The translations under genes and the position numbers were made by a program. A DNA stretch of 33,520 nt from an uncultured bacterium (GTDB lineage Bacteria; Actinomycetota; Actinomycetes; S36-B12; CAIYMF01): positions 1-33,520 of the forward strand of contig CAIKEU010000035.1 in the NCBI GenBank assembly GCA_903826575.1, written 5' to 3'. The notes beneath the pieces were generated by a model, which saw nothing but the letters and a program-made list of their open reading frames with translations, was not told where the DNA came from and did no database searches. Of this stretch, positions 25,177-31,829 are shown piece after piece. Position 1 is the first letter of the stretch; every line of letters starts with the position of its first letter.

Positions 25177-26181
25177 ATGAGGTCGGGTCGGATTCTGCAT
25201 TGCGTTGAATCGCATACCGAAGGTATGCCGACGCGTGTCGTCGTTGGGGGAGTTGGCGTTCTGCCCGGTGCCACCATGGAAGAGCGGCGTCAGAGATTCA
25301 TGGCTGAACAAGATGAGCTGCGCACTTTCCTGATGTACGAGCCACGTGGTCATAGCGCCATGAGCGGCGCGATCCTTCAGCCGCCCACTCGTGCTGATTG
25401 CGATTGGGGTGTGCTCTATATCGAGGTCGCTGGATGTCTACCTATGTGTGGGCACGGCACCATCGGAGTGGCCACCGTGCTAGTCGAGACGGGAATGGTC
25501 ACTGTGACCGAGCCGGTGACCACGATCCGTCTTGATACTCCGGCCGGGCTAGTGATCGCCGATGTGGCTGTGGCAAACGGTCGCGCTGAGAAAGTGACGA
25601 TTAGAAACGTTGCCTCGTTCGTCACCGAACTTGATTCACGCGTTGACGTACCGGGGTTTGGCTCAGTGCGCTACGACATGGCGTACGGCGGAAACTTCTA
25701 TGCCATCGTGGAACTTGACGAGGTGGGTGTGCCCTTTGGTCAGGATCACGCGGGTGAACTGATGTCCTTTGGCATGGCACTCATGGCCGCGATTGATGAC
25801 GCTGCGCCACCCGTTCATCCAGCAGAGCCGGGAATTCATGGGTGCCATCATGCGCAGCTCGTCGCGCCGGGGTCGACGGCCAGTTATTCACGTCATGCGA
25901 TGGTCATTCGACCCGGCTATTTCGATCGCTCGCCGTGTGGCACCGGTACGAGTGCGCGTCTGGCCCAGCTACACCGTCGAGGCTTGATCGAACTTGGCGC
26001 AACCCTGGAGAACGAATCGTTACTCGGTAGGCCCTTCTTCGGTGTGGCCGTTGAAGAGACGTCAATGGCCGGCCTGCCTGCCATCATTCCGACAATCACT
26101 GGATCGGCATGGGTGTCGGGTACCTCGCAGTACTACCTCGATGCCACAGATCCGTTCCCACATGGTTTCCTTCTCGGCTAA
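25177..26181 (+). CDS. Proline racemase family, likely 4-hydroxyproline 2-epimerase
   Basis: This 334-residue enzyme has both catalytic cysteines of the family: Cys91 in PMCGHGTIGVAT and Cys254 in SPCGTGTSARLA. Two cysteines argue for racemase/epimerase rather than the trans-3-hydroxyproline dehydratase subgroup, which has threonine at the first position. 4-hydroxyproline 2-epimerases convert trans-4-hydroxy-L-proline to cis-4-hydroxy-D-proline, the substrate for the neighbouring oxidoreductase. The AGGAGG site lies in the last codons of the upstream gene. Proline racemase itself is possible, but the operon favours hydroxyproline. Confidence 0.9.
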   Translation: MRSGRILHCVESHTEGMPTRVVVGGVGVLPGATMEERRQRFMAEQDELRTFLMYEPRGHSAMSGAILQPPTRADCDWGVLYIEVAGCLPMCGHGTIGVATVLVETGMVTVTEPVTTIRLDTPAGLVIADVAVANGRAEKVTIRNVASFVTELDSRVDVPGFGSVRYDMAYGGNFYAIVELDEVGVPFGQDHAGELMSFGMALMAAIDDAAPPVHPAEPGIHGCHHAQLVAPGSTASYSRHAMVIRPGYFDRSPCGTGTSARLAQLHRRGLIELGATLENESLLGRPFFGVAVEETSMAGLPAIIPTITGSAWVSGTSQYYLDATDPFPHGFLLG

Positions 26182-26210
26182 CAGACCCGAGAAGCAAGGT
26201 AGGACGTGAA

Positions 26211-26251
26211 AGGGCCCGCGAGGATGATTCATGGTCATCGTCGCGGGCCCT
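26211..26251. terminator. Terminator hairpin after the hydroxyproline operon
   Basis: A 17-bp stem with one mismatch pairs 26211-26227 with 26235-26251 (outer part AGGGCCCGCG / CGCGGGCCCT) around a 7-base loop. It lies between convergent genes and may stop transcription from both sides. Confidence 0.8.
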
Positions 26252-26286
26252 GCTCGGTGTACGCGGTCTCAGGGCGTACGTCTGGT

Positions 26287-26463
26287 TTAGCCCTGCTTTA
26301 TGAGGGTTTTCACCATTGCACCGAGCTGTTCGTTTCCAACGAGTTCAGGATGTGCACGTTGTGCATGGAGCATGACGTGCTCCATGAGTTCATCTTGATT
26401 TTCCGTCGTAAACGAACCGGGACAGTTAGCGCCGGTGTCAGCGCATGTGAGTGAGTACGTCAT
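26287..26463 (-). CDS. DUF1059 small protein
   Basis: This 58-residue protein starts MTYSLTCADTGANCPGSF and matches the DUF1059 pattern. It has Cys7 and Cys14 followed by His29 and His33, spaced like a small zinc-binding knuckle. The ATG at 26463 is preceded by AGGGGGAAAC; the open frame to 26553 adds an unrelated leader. Function is unknown for the family. It faces the hydroxyproline operon across the shared terminator and is divergent from the SOUL gene. Confidence 0.75.
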   Translation of the reverse strand: MTYSLTCADTGANCPGSFTTENQDELMEHVMLHAQRAHPELVGNEQLGAMVKTLIKQG

Positions 26464-26605
26464 TCGTTTCCCCCTGTCGAACATCGTGTCAACAACTAGA
26501 TTGCTCCGAATGGGTTGCGATTTCATCGTCCATCGGGTTGATCTCACCGACATGAACGGCCGGAAGTTAGAAGCTTTTGGATGAGGTAGCGGATGTGCCT
26601 TGAGC

Positions 26606-26634
26606 GTGTCATTTCAGTGGTTAACGTGCATAGT
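26606..26634 (+). promoter_or_regulatory. Weak promoter candidate for the SOUL gene
   Basis: GTGTCA (26606-26611) and CATAGT (26629-26634) have a 17-base spacer. The -10 box ends 6 bases before the ATG and no ribosome site is seen, which would fit a leaderless transcript. The -35 match is poor. Confidence 0.3.
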
Positions 26635-26640
26635 GATCAC

Positions 26641-27159
26641 ATGACCCAGCAGCAGCCGTATGACGTCGTGCGCTTAGAAGATGGATTCGAACTTCGCCGG
26701 TATCCGCAGCATGTCGTTGCGGAGGTAACGGTACCTGGGTCCTTTGAGAGCGCTGGAAGCGCGGCGTTCCGGTCCCTGGTGTCATACATCGGTGGACGGA
26801 ACGAATCGAATACCGGTCTTGCGATGACGGCGCCAGTTATTCAAGAGCCCAATGCCGGCACACACGTGGTCTCGTTCGTGCTGCCCGAAGATGTGGTGGC
26901 CGGCGCTGCGCCAATTCCCACGGATCCGTCAGTGCGCGTTCGCGATGTGCCAGAGGCGTTTGCGGCCGTCGCCAGATTCTCCGGACGATGGTCTGAAACC
27001 TCGTATGACGCTCGTGTCCTTAAACTGTCCGAATCAATTCGCGCCGCCGGCCTCGTCATCGTTGGGCCCGCTCGGTTTGCCCGGTTCGATCCGCCATGGA
27101 CGCCGTGGTTCATGCGTCGAAACGAAGTCGTGATCCCGGTATCAATTCCAACTGGGTGA
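26641..27159 (+). CDS. SOUL family heme-binding protein
   Basis: This 172-residue protein matches the SOUL/HEBP pattern: YDVVRLEDGFELRRYPQHVVAEV at the start, then FRSLVSYIGGRNE, AMTAPVI and a C-terminal PWTPWFMRRNEVVIPV. Family members bind heme or other tetrapyrroles weakly; their bacterial role is not settled. The ATG at 26641 begins the conserved region; an ATG at 26593 would add 16 unrelated residues. The last 18 bases overlap the end of the convergent GH130 gene. Confidence 0.85.
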   Translation: MTQQQPYDVVRLEDGFELRRYPQHVVAEVTVPGSFESAGSAAFRSLVSYIGGRNESNTGLAMTAPVIQEPNAGTHVVSFVLPEDVVAGAAPIPTDPSVRVRDVPEAFAAVARFSGRWSETSYDARVLKLSESIRAAGLVIVGPARFARFDPPWTPWFMRRNEVVIPVSIPTG

Positions 27160-28653
27160 CAGGTCAGGGCGGATCGGTAGCGAGCTGTGGGCGAGCTTAT
27201 TCATGAGTTCCGGCACGTCGATGATGGCAACGCGGATGAAGGCATCGCTGCAGCCATACGGCAGAACAAGTGAATCGCCGTGAATCACTCCGCCGCATGA
27301 GTAGACAACGTTGGGGACGTATCCAGTTCGTTCCTCGTCGATCGATGTGATGAGCGGTTCGTCGAGGTGGCCAATCACGATGCTTGGATCATCGAGGTCA
27401 AGCAGGATCGCCCCAATGCTGTACTCGTGCATGGGGCCGACGCCGTGTGTCAGCACCAACCAACCATGATCTGTCTCGATCGGGGATCCACAGTTTCCGA
27501 TGTGGACTAGCTCCCATGGTTCCTTCGGAACCTGTAGAAGCCAGGGTGTTCCCCAGTGGTATCCATCGTCGGACCAGGCGATTTCGTTGCTTTCGCGATC
27601 CGCTCGAGAAAGCGATACGTAACGGCCGCGCACCTGGCGTGGGAACAGTCCCATGCCCTTGTTCTTGGCTCCAGGTCCACTCATTGGCGTAAATTCGAAT
27701 CGTCGAAAATCTTGTGTGCGAACCAAGTGCGGCGCGACAAAGGTTCCGTCGTAAGCCGTGTACGTACCTCGATATTCGCTCTTGCCATTGGGATGTGTGA
27801 CTTCGACGAACCGCACGTCCTCGAGTCCCTTGGTCTCCGCGGGACCCCTCGGCATAATCACCTGACTGTCTATTGGCGTTCCTTCTGGGAAGGTGACGGC
27901 ATAGTGGCTCGCCGCAATGCGTCGGAACCGCTCGATGATGGTTGTCGCTGAGTTTTGCGTCATGCGCGCTTCGGCGAGAAGTGCGAAGGCACGTCCGAGG
28001 TCGTCCCGGTTGAAACGTAACGGAAGTGCATCAAGGGCGAAGTCGTAGTCGCCACGCTCTGCACCTTGCTCAGCGAGCTGGAATGCGAAAGCTCGACGCG
28101 AATAACTCACCTGATCGAGATCTGCAAGACGCAAGGTTGGGGTGAGTTCATCAAGAATTAGTTCGCCATCGGGTCGAATGAATCCCGTGCGAAATCCAAT
28201 GCTGGACACATAGCCAGCGCCGACCGTTCGAACGCTCATGATGACGCGCACATGTCCTTCTGGAACGTCCGTCTGATCCGGATGGGTCACCAGCGACGGA
28301 TTGAATAGACCGGCAGATTCCACCGAGTACTCCTGAGTGAAATAGGCCCCGATTAACTGCCGTCTCTCAATGGATAGTTCGTCATACTCACCTAGTCGAT
28401 GCTCAACTGCTTGGAAGTGGGCGTCAAAGATGCCATTGAGATCGTCATGATGATCGCTGAACACCTCGTAAACCCTCGAAAGGCCTTGGGAAACTTGGCT
28501 ATCGTCTAGTTCAAGTACTCGCGCCAAGACCGCTGATGACCTCGACTCACCGGTGATTGCGATCTCCTGTCCGGGCAAGAACATGATGGGTACAACTCGT
28601 GACGGATCAGGATTGAGCCGCAGCTCGGTTCGGGTCACGAGAGGCCGTGTCAT
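27142..28653 (-). CDS. GH130-type glycoside phosphorylase/hydrolase
   Basis: This 503-residue protein has the five-bladed beta-propeller features of GH130: FNPS (117-120), the signature GLEDVRFVEV with proposed proton donor Asp279, a YRGTYTAYDG segment, and repeated short beta motifs toward the C-terminus. GH130 enzymes phosphorolyse or hydrolyse beta-mannosides. The N-terminal 110 residues extend beyond the catalytic propeller, as in the longer members. Its ATG overlaps the TGA of the glycosyltransferase gene, so the two are coupled and probably act on the same glycan. There is no signal peptide. Specific linkage and phosphate dependence are not readable here. Confidence 0.82.
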   Translation of the reverse strand: MTRPLVTRTELRLNPDPSRVVPIMFLPGQEIAITGESRSSAVLARVLELDDSQVSQGLSRVYEVFSDHHDDLNGIFDAHFQAVEHRLGEYDELSIERRQLIGAYFTQEYSVESAGLFNPSLVTHPDQTDVPEGHVRVIMSVRTVGAGYVSSIGFRTGFIRPDGELILDELTPTLRLADLDQVSYSRRAFAFQLAEQGAERGDYDFALDALPLRFNRDDLGRAFALLAEARMTQNSATTIIERFRRIAASHYAVTFPEGTPIDSQVIMPRGPAETKGLEDVRFVEVTHPNGKSEYRGTYTAYDGTFVAPHLVRTQDFRRFEFTPMSGPGAKNKGMGLFPRQVRGRYVSLSRADRESNEIAWSDDGYHWGTPWLLQVPKEPWELVHIGNCGSPIETDHGWLVLTHGVGPMHEYSIGAILLDLDDPSIVIGHLDEPLITSIDEERTGYVPNVVYSCGGVIHGDSLVLPYGCSDAFIRVAIIDVPELMNKLAHSSLPIRPDLSPSWN

Positions 28654-30932
28654 GCCCGAGACCAGACCGAAAGCCGATCAGCGAGCTGGAAGGTTGTCAG
28701 GGCGGCGATCGTAGATTCAGCGCCCTGATTGTCGTTGACGCTGTGTGGCTCGAGGCCGTCGTGCCCGCCCCCGGTTCGTAGATTGAATAGAGGAAGACCG
28801 GAATCGTTGGCCCCAAGGAACCAGGCGGCGCATTGAGCAAGCACATCAGCCCAGTGGTGTTCACCAGTGATCTGCAATGCTCGAGCTGCGGCCTCGGCGA
28901 GGGTGGCTACCTCAATTGGTTGTTGGTCAAAGGCCGGGTGTACATCGCCGCGGGCTCGACCGGAGGCCGGGACCATCGAGAGCCACTGGGGCTCACTCTG
29001 TTCGCTGACCAACCAGGTGAGGAGTCGAAGCCCATCATCGAGCAGCTCTTCGTCGTGAGTTGCGTGACCAAGTGCCATCATGGCCTCGGGGATTTGAGCA
29101 TTGCCATACGTAAGTCGATTTTCCGGCCACAGCCAGACACTGTCTGCGCGAGAATGGGCCAGCACCGGGCGCGTCTCAATGAGGTACTGCTGTGCGGATT
29201 CGTTACTCGGATCGACACTCAACACGTCGGCGCAACCCACGATCGCCCCGGCGATTGAACGCAGCCACGGCGAGCGGGCATGTAAGGCGCGCTGTATAGC
29301 CTGAACGGCGTCGTATCGAAGCTGGTCGTCACCGGTGGCAACAACCACACTTCCGAGTGCCCGGATCGCTCGACCCCAATGGTCGCCGACGGTCGGAATG
29401 TCAGACCATTTACCGTCGACTCCTCGACGATTGTGCATCCGTCCATCGTCAGAGATTGCATTGAGAACAAAGGCGAAGTAGGTGCTGGTCAGGACGTCGA
29501 CAGCTGCGTCGTTGGGCGTTCTGACGGTGAGGGTGAGGGCTCGCGCGGTGTCATCTAGACAGTAGCCGTGTTCAATGCGCACGTCGTTGCCAAGGCAGTG
29601 CTCAAAGATACCTAGTGGGGTGGACATCCGAAACAGATGCTGGAACGGGTGAACCTGTTCGGTGCTCGGGTAGTTGATCGTCGGTGGGGCATCGATGAGT
29701 GCTGTAGCGCCAAGTTCCATGCGTGCTTCAGAGCGACGGGGGCGTTGTCGATCGGCTGCCGAAACGGTTTGGCGTACTTCATGGTGTCGGGTCAAGGCCA
29801 TCTTGCGGTCGCGCAGATCGACTGTCGAGGCTACGTTGCGTCCCAGAGTGAGATAGCGCCGGGCGACGTTCGGCCATAACACCGCGTCAGCTTGGCGGTG
29901 GGCAATGTCAGCCATCTGATTGGCGAGCTCGGGGTCGGTAAGTACGCGGTGCATCGCCGCCCGAAGTGCCAAGGCATCACCCTGGGGGACGACAAGCCCG
30001 GAACCATCGGACAGAACTTCTACTGCGTGCGGAAATTCCGTTGATATGACAGGCTTTCCAGCCGCGATGGCCTCAATCAGGACACCTGAAGTGACTTGCT
30101 CTTTGGAATCGTATGGAAGAACGACTACGTCAGCTTGAGAGACCTCGTCTTGCAGCTCGGCCAAGGTGAGGTAGCGATCCTCGAACTCGACCATGTGCTC
30201 CACGTTCATGGCCTGTGTTAGGGCGACCAGTCGTTCCCGGTAGATTTCGCCGCGTCGTTCCTTCACACGTGGATGAGTTTCACCGACGATCCGATAGCGC
30301 GGCACCGGGCTTACGTCGTGCATTCCGCCTAGCGCACGAATCGCCCACTCGATTCCCTTACCTTCACCCAGCAGTCCCCAGGTAAGAAAAACTGGACGTT
30401 CGTCATCGCGCTTGCCCTTGTTGCCGCTGCGTCGGTTGTCGCGAGCTCCATGGGGAATCACTGTGACGTCCGAAGGATCGATGTTCCAGCCGTCGATGAG
30501 TCTGTCCTTGGCCGTCTGAGTCATCGTGACCAGGGCGCTTGACTGCTGAGTGATCTGACGCATGACGGAGTGCTGGTGCGGGCTCGGATGTGTCAAAACC
30601 GTATGCAGCACAGTGAGAATCGGGCGTCGAATCAGTTTGAGGAGGTCAATGATCTCGGCTCCGTCGAGGCCACCGTAGATGCCGTACTCATGCTGGACGA
30701 TGACGAGATCATGAAGGTTGAGGAACTGCGCCACCCGCATGGTGGAATCGACGTTCCCGGCGATCAGGCTCGGCTCGTGAAGGAGCCAATCTTCATCGTG
30801 GCTCTGCGCGACTCGAACGATGGAGACGTCGCCGCCTTGCTCGAGTAGGTTGCTGCCGAGAGCATGTGCGAAGGTCGCGATTCCGCACTGTGCTGGTGGA
30901 TACGTCGAAAGCATGGCGATGCTGAAGCCCAT
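28650..30932 (-). CDS. GT4 glycosyltransferase fused to a helical glycosidase-like domain
   Basis: This 760-residue protein has two parts. Residues 1 to about 365 are a GT-B, family 4 glycosyltransferase, with the N-terminal CGIATFAHALG loop, IPHGA, WGLLGEGKGIEWAI and the EX7E-type region TSGVLIEAIAAGKPVI. After a basic linker (about 370-405), the C-terminal half is alpha-helical. It has alternating helix and loop motifs (HGYCLDDTARAL, TVGDHWGRAIRALG, SVWLWPENRLTYGNAQIPEAM) that resemble an (alpha/alpha)6 barrel. The ATG at 30932 has AAGGGGGA at ideal spacing; the frame open to 31019 adds an unlikely leader. Fusion with a barrel domain and coupling to a GH130 gene suggest glycan synthesis and turnover in one unit. 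Confidence 0.82.
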   Translation of the reverse strand: MGFSIAMLSTYPPAQCGIATFAHALGSNLLEQGGDVSIVRVAQSHDEDWLLHEPSLIAGNVDSTMRVAQFLNLHDLVIVQHEYGIYGGLDGAEIIDLLKLIRRPILTVLHTVLTHPSPHQHSVMRQITQQSSALVTMTQTAKDRLIDGWNIDPSDVTVIPHGARDNRRSGNKGKRDDERPVFLTWGLLGEGKGIEWAIRALGGMHDVSPVPRYRIVGETHPRVKERRGEIYRERLVALTQAMNVEHMVEFEDRYLTLAELQDEVSQADVVVLPYDSKEQVTSGVLIEAIAAGKPVISTEFPHAVEVLSDGSGLVVPQGDALALRAAMHRVLTDPELANQMADIAHRQADAVLWPNVARRYLTLGRNVASTVDLRDRKMALTRHHEVRQTVSAADRQRPRRSEARMELGATALIDAPPTINYPSTEQVHPFQHLFRMSTPLGIFEHCLGNDVRIEHGYCLDDTARALTLTVRTPNDAAVDVLTSTYFAFVLNAISDDGRMHNRRGVDGKWSDIPTVGDHWGRAIRALGSVVVATGDDQLRYDAVQAIQRALHARSPWLRSIAGAIVGCADVLSVDPSNESAQQYLIETRPVLAHSRADSVWLWPENRLTYGNAQIPEAMMALGHATHDEELLDDGLRLLTWLVSEQSEPQWLSMVPASGRARGDVHPAFDQQPIEVATLAEAAARALQITGEHHWADVLAQCAAWFLGANDSGLPLFNLRTGGGHDGLEPHSVNDNQGAESTIAALTTFQLADRLSVWSRA

Positions 30933-31227
30933 GATGATTCCCCCTTGATGGACGAACTTTCGAGTGCAACGTGATGAACTCGCGGCCGTCGTGATGTAGC
31001 TTCTGCGACCGAGTCGCACGTACGGGCCAAAGCGGCCCGCATTTGCACGCTAGCAGCCCTTTCCGGCCCAAGATCTATTTCGACCGAAGGTCGGCTAGAT
31101 GCTGGCTGAGTAGACATATTTGATCACCGAACGGGCGGCGCTATGTGGTGACACTTGCTCTAAATTGTTTTGGCAGAACGGCTTTAAGCCCCAGCCCACA
31201 ACCCACAATGTGCATCTGGATGTCGCC
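30933..31227. other. Intergenic region with three short hairpins
   Basis: The region upstream of the GT4 gene holds TGCGAC-CGA-GTCGCA (31004-31018), CGGGCC-AAAGC-GGCCCG (31023-31039) and CGACC-GAA-GGTCG (31081-31093). No ORF with recognisable homology is seen. It likely contains the GT4-GH130 promoter; a clear -35/-10 pair was not found. Confidence 0.35.
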
Positions 31228-31479
31228 ATGTACGGAATGCTTCACTCGTCACTTGTCTCCGAAACACAAGCGCGCAGGGAGTTCGAGGCTGAAAAGTCGC
31301 GATCTGTAGCCATTGCCCGTGAAATGCGTGGGGTGGCTCGCGCTAAACGACGGGCGGCTCGAGCGCAGCTGAGAGTTGACCGGGCCAATGAAAGCCTTCG
31401 CCATCATGACGAGCGCATCATTGACCTCCGAGAGGCGGTTGTTTTAACGAGGCACATCCATGCACCACTGCCATGGTGA
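31228..31479 (+). CDS. Small charged hypothetical protein
   Basis: This 83-residue frame reads MYGMLHSSLVSETQARREF and continues with a long Arg/Ala/Glu-rich stretch (about residues 12-65) likely to form one charged helix or coiled coil. I do not recognise a family. The frame is open from a TTG at 31120, but ATG at 31228 begins the helical part. There is only a weak purine-rich site upstream. It lies between the glycan operon and the probable attachment site and is the last chromosomal ORF before the element. It may be spurious. Confidence 0.4.
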   Translation: MYGMLHSSLVSETQARREFEAEKSRSVAIAREMRGVARAKRRAARAQLRVDRANESLRHHDERIIDLREAVVLTRHIHAPLPW

Positions 31480-31491
31480 CCTGCGGTAAAG

Positions 31492-31526
31492 CGCGCCCGG
31501 AGGGAATCGAACCCCCAACCAGCCGG
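31492..31526 (-). other. Truncated tRNA 3' end, probable attachment site (att)
   Basis: On the minus strand this reads as the 3' part of a tRNA: anticodon-stem 3' strand CCGGC (31526-31522), variable loop, T stem GGGGG, T loop TTCGATT (31511-31505), CCCTC, acceptor strand CGGGCGC (31499-31493) and one discriminator base. Further 5' there is no pairing anticodon stem, D arm or acceptor strand, so the gene is incomplete. Integrases often recombine in tRNA 3' ends and leave such a remnant at one end of the element. No CCA is encoded. The complete tRNA is expected at the far end of the element, outside the window. Confidence 0.6.
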
Positions 31527-31543
31527 GTTCAACTGTTAGGTTC

Positions 31544-31568
31544 GTCAGAGTTCATGTTGTGCTCTGAC
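31544..31568. repeat. Inverted repeat next to the tRNA remnant
   Basis: GTCAGAG (31544-31550) and CTCTGAC (31562-31568) form a 7-bp stem with an 11-base loop on the element side of the tRNA remnant. It may be an integrase or excisionase site. Confidence 0.3.
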
Positions 31569-31620
31569 CTGCGGTTATGTTCCGTCGACGTCCACGGTAG
31601 TACGTGGTCATTCGTCTAGC

Positions 31621-31643
31621 GTTGCTGTCAAAGTTGCTGTCAA
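31621..31643. repeat. Direct repeat GTTGCTGTCAA x2
   Basis: Two identical 11-base copies (31621-31631 and 31633-31643) are spaced 12 bases start to start. Tandem short repeats about 100 bases from a core site are typical of arm-type integrase binding sites. Confidence 0.4.
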
Positions 31644-31677
31644 CTTTCCACAGTCTTGACGAGCAGTAGAACGAAAG

Positions 31678-31709
31678 AGCGAGACCCCCGAGCGCTCGGG
31701 GGTCTCGCT
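31678..31709. terminator. 32-bp perfect palindrome, bidirectional terminator
   Basis: The 16-bp arms (AGCGAGACCCCCGAGC and its complement) meet without a loop and are flanked by short A- and T-rich runs (AAAG before, GTTTC after). It resembles a strong intrinsic terminator that insulates the element edge. Confidence 0.65.
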
Positions 31710-31786
31710 GTTTCACCTGATCGGCTGCCTTATTTAATGCCAGACCGATCCGCGTTGCGCACCCTCCCAGACGCGTAACGCGGGAA

Positions 31787-31826
31787 TCTTGTTGGTTGAA
31801 ATCCTGAGCGAAAACGACCAACAAGA
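31787..31826. terminator. Inverted repeat just downstream of the capsid gene
   Basis: TCTTGTTGGT (31787-31796) and ACCAACAAGA (31817-31826) form a 10-bp stem with a 20-base loop, directly after the capsid stop codon. It may end capsid transcription. It is less GC-rich than a classic terminator and lacks a long T-run. Confidence 0.35.
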
Positions 31827-31829
31827 CGA

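Noticed and set aside
25177-26181. trans-3-hydroxyproline dehydratase
   Set aside because: That subgroup replaces the first catalytic cysteine with threonine; here both Cys91 and Cys254 are present.
31492-31570. Complete tRNA gene
   Set aside because: Only the T arm, acceptor 3' strand and one anticodon-stem strand are present; no pairing 5' acceptor, D arm or anticodon stem can be built.
31552-31824. 90-residue minus-strand open frame beside the att site
   Set aside because: It reads through the 32-bp palindrome and direct repeats, and has no recognisable domain; a decayed integrase end cannot be excluded but is not supported.
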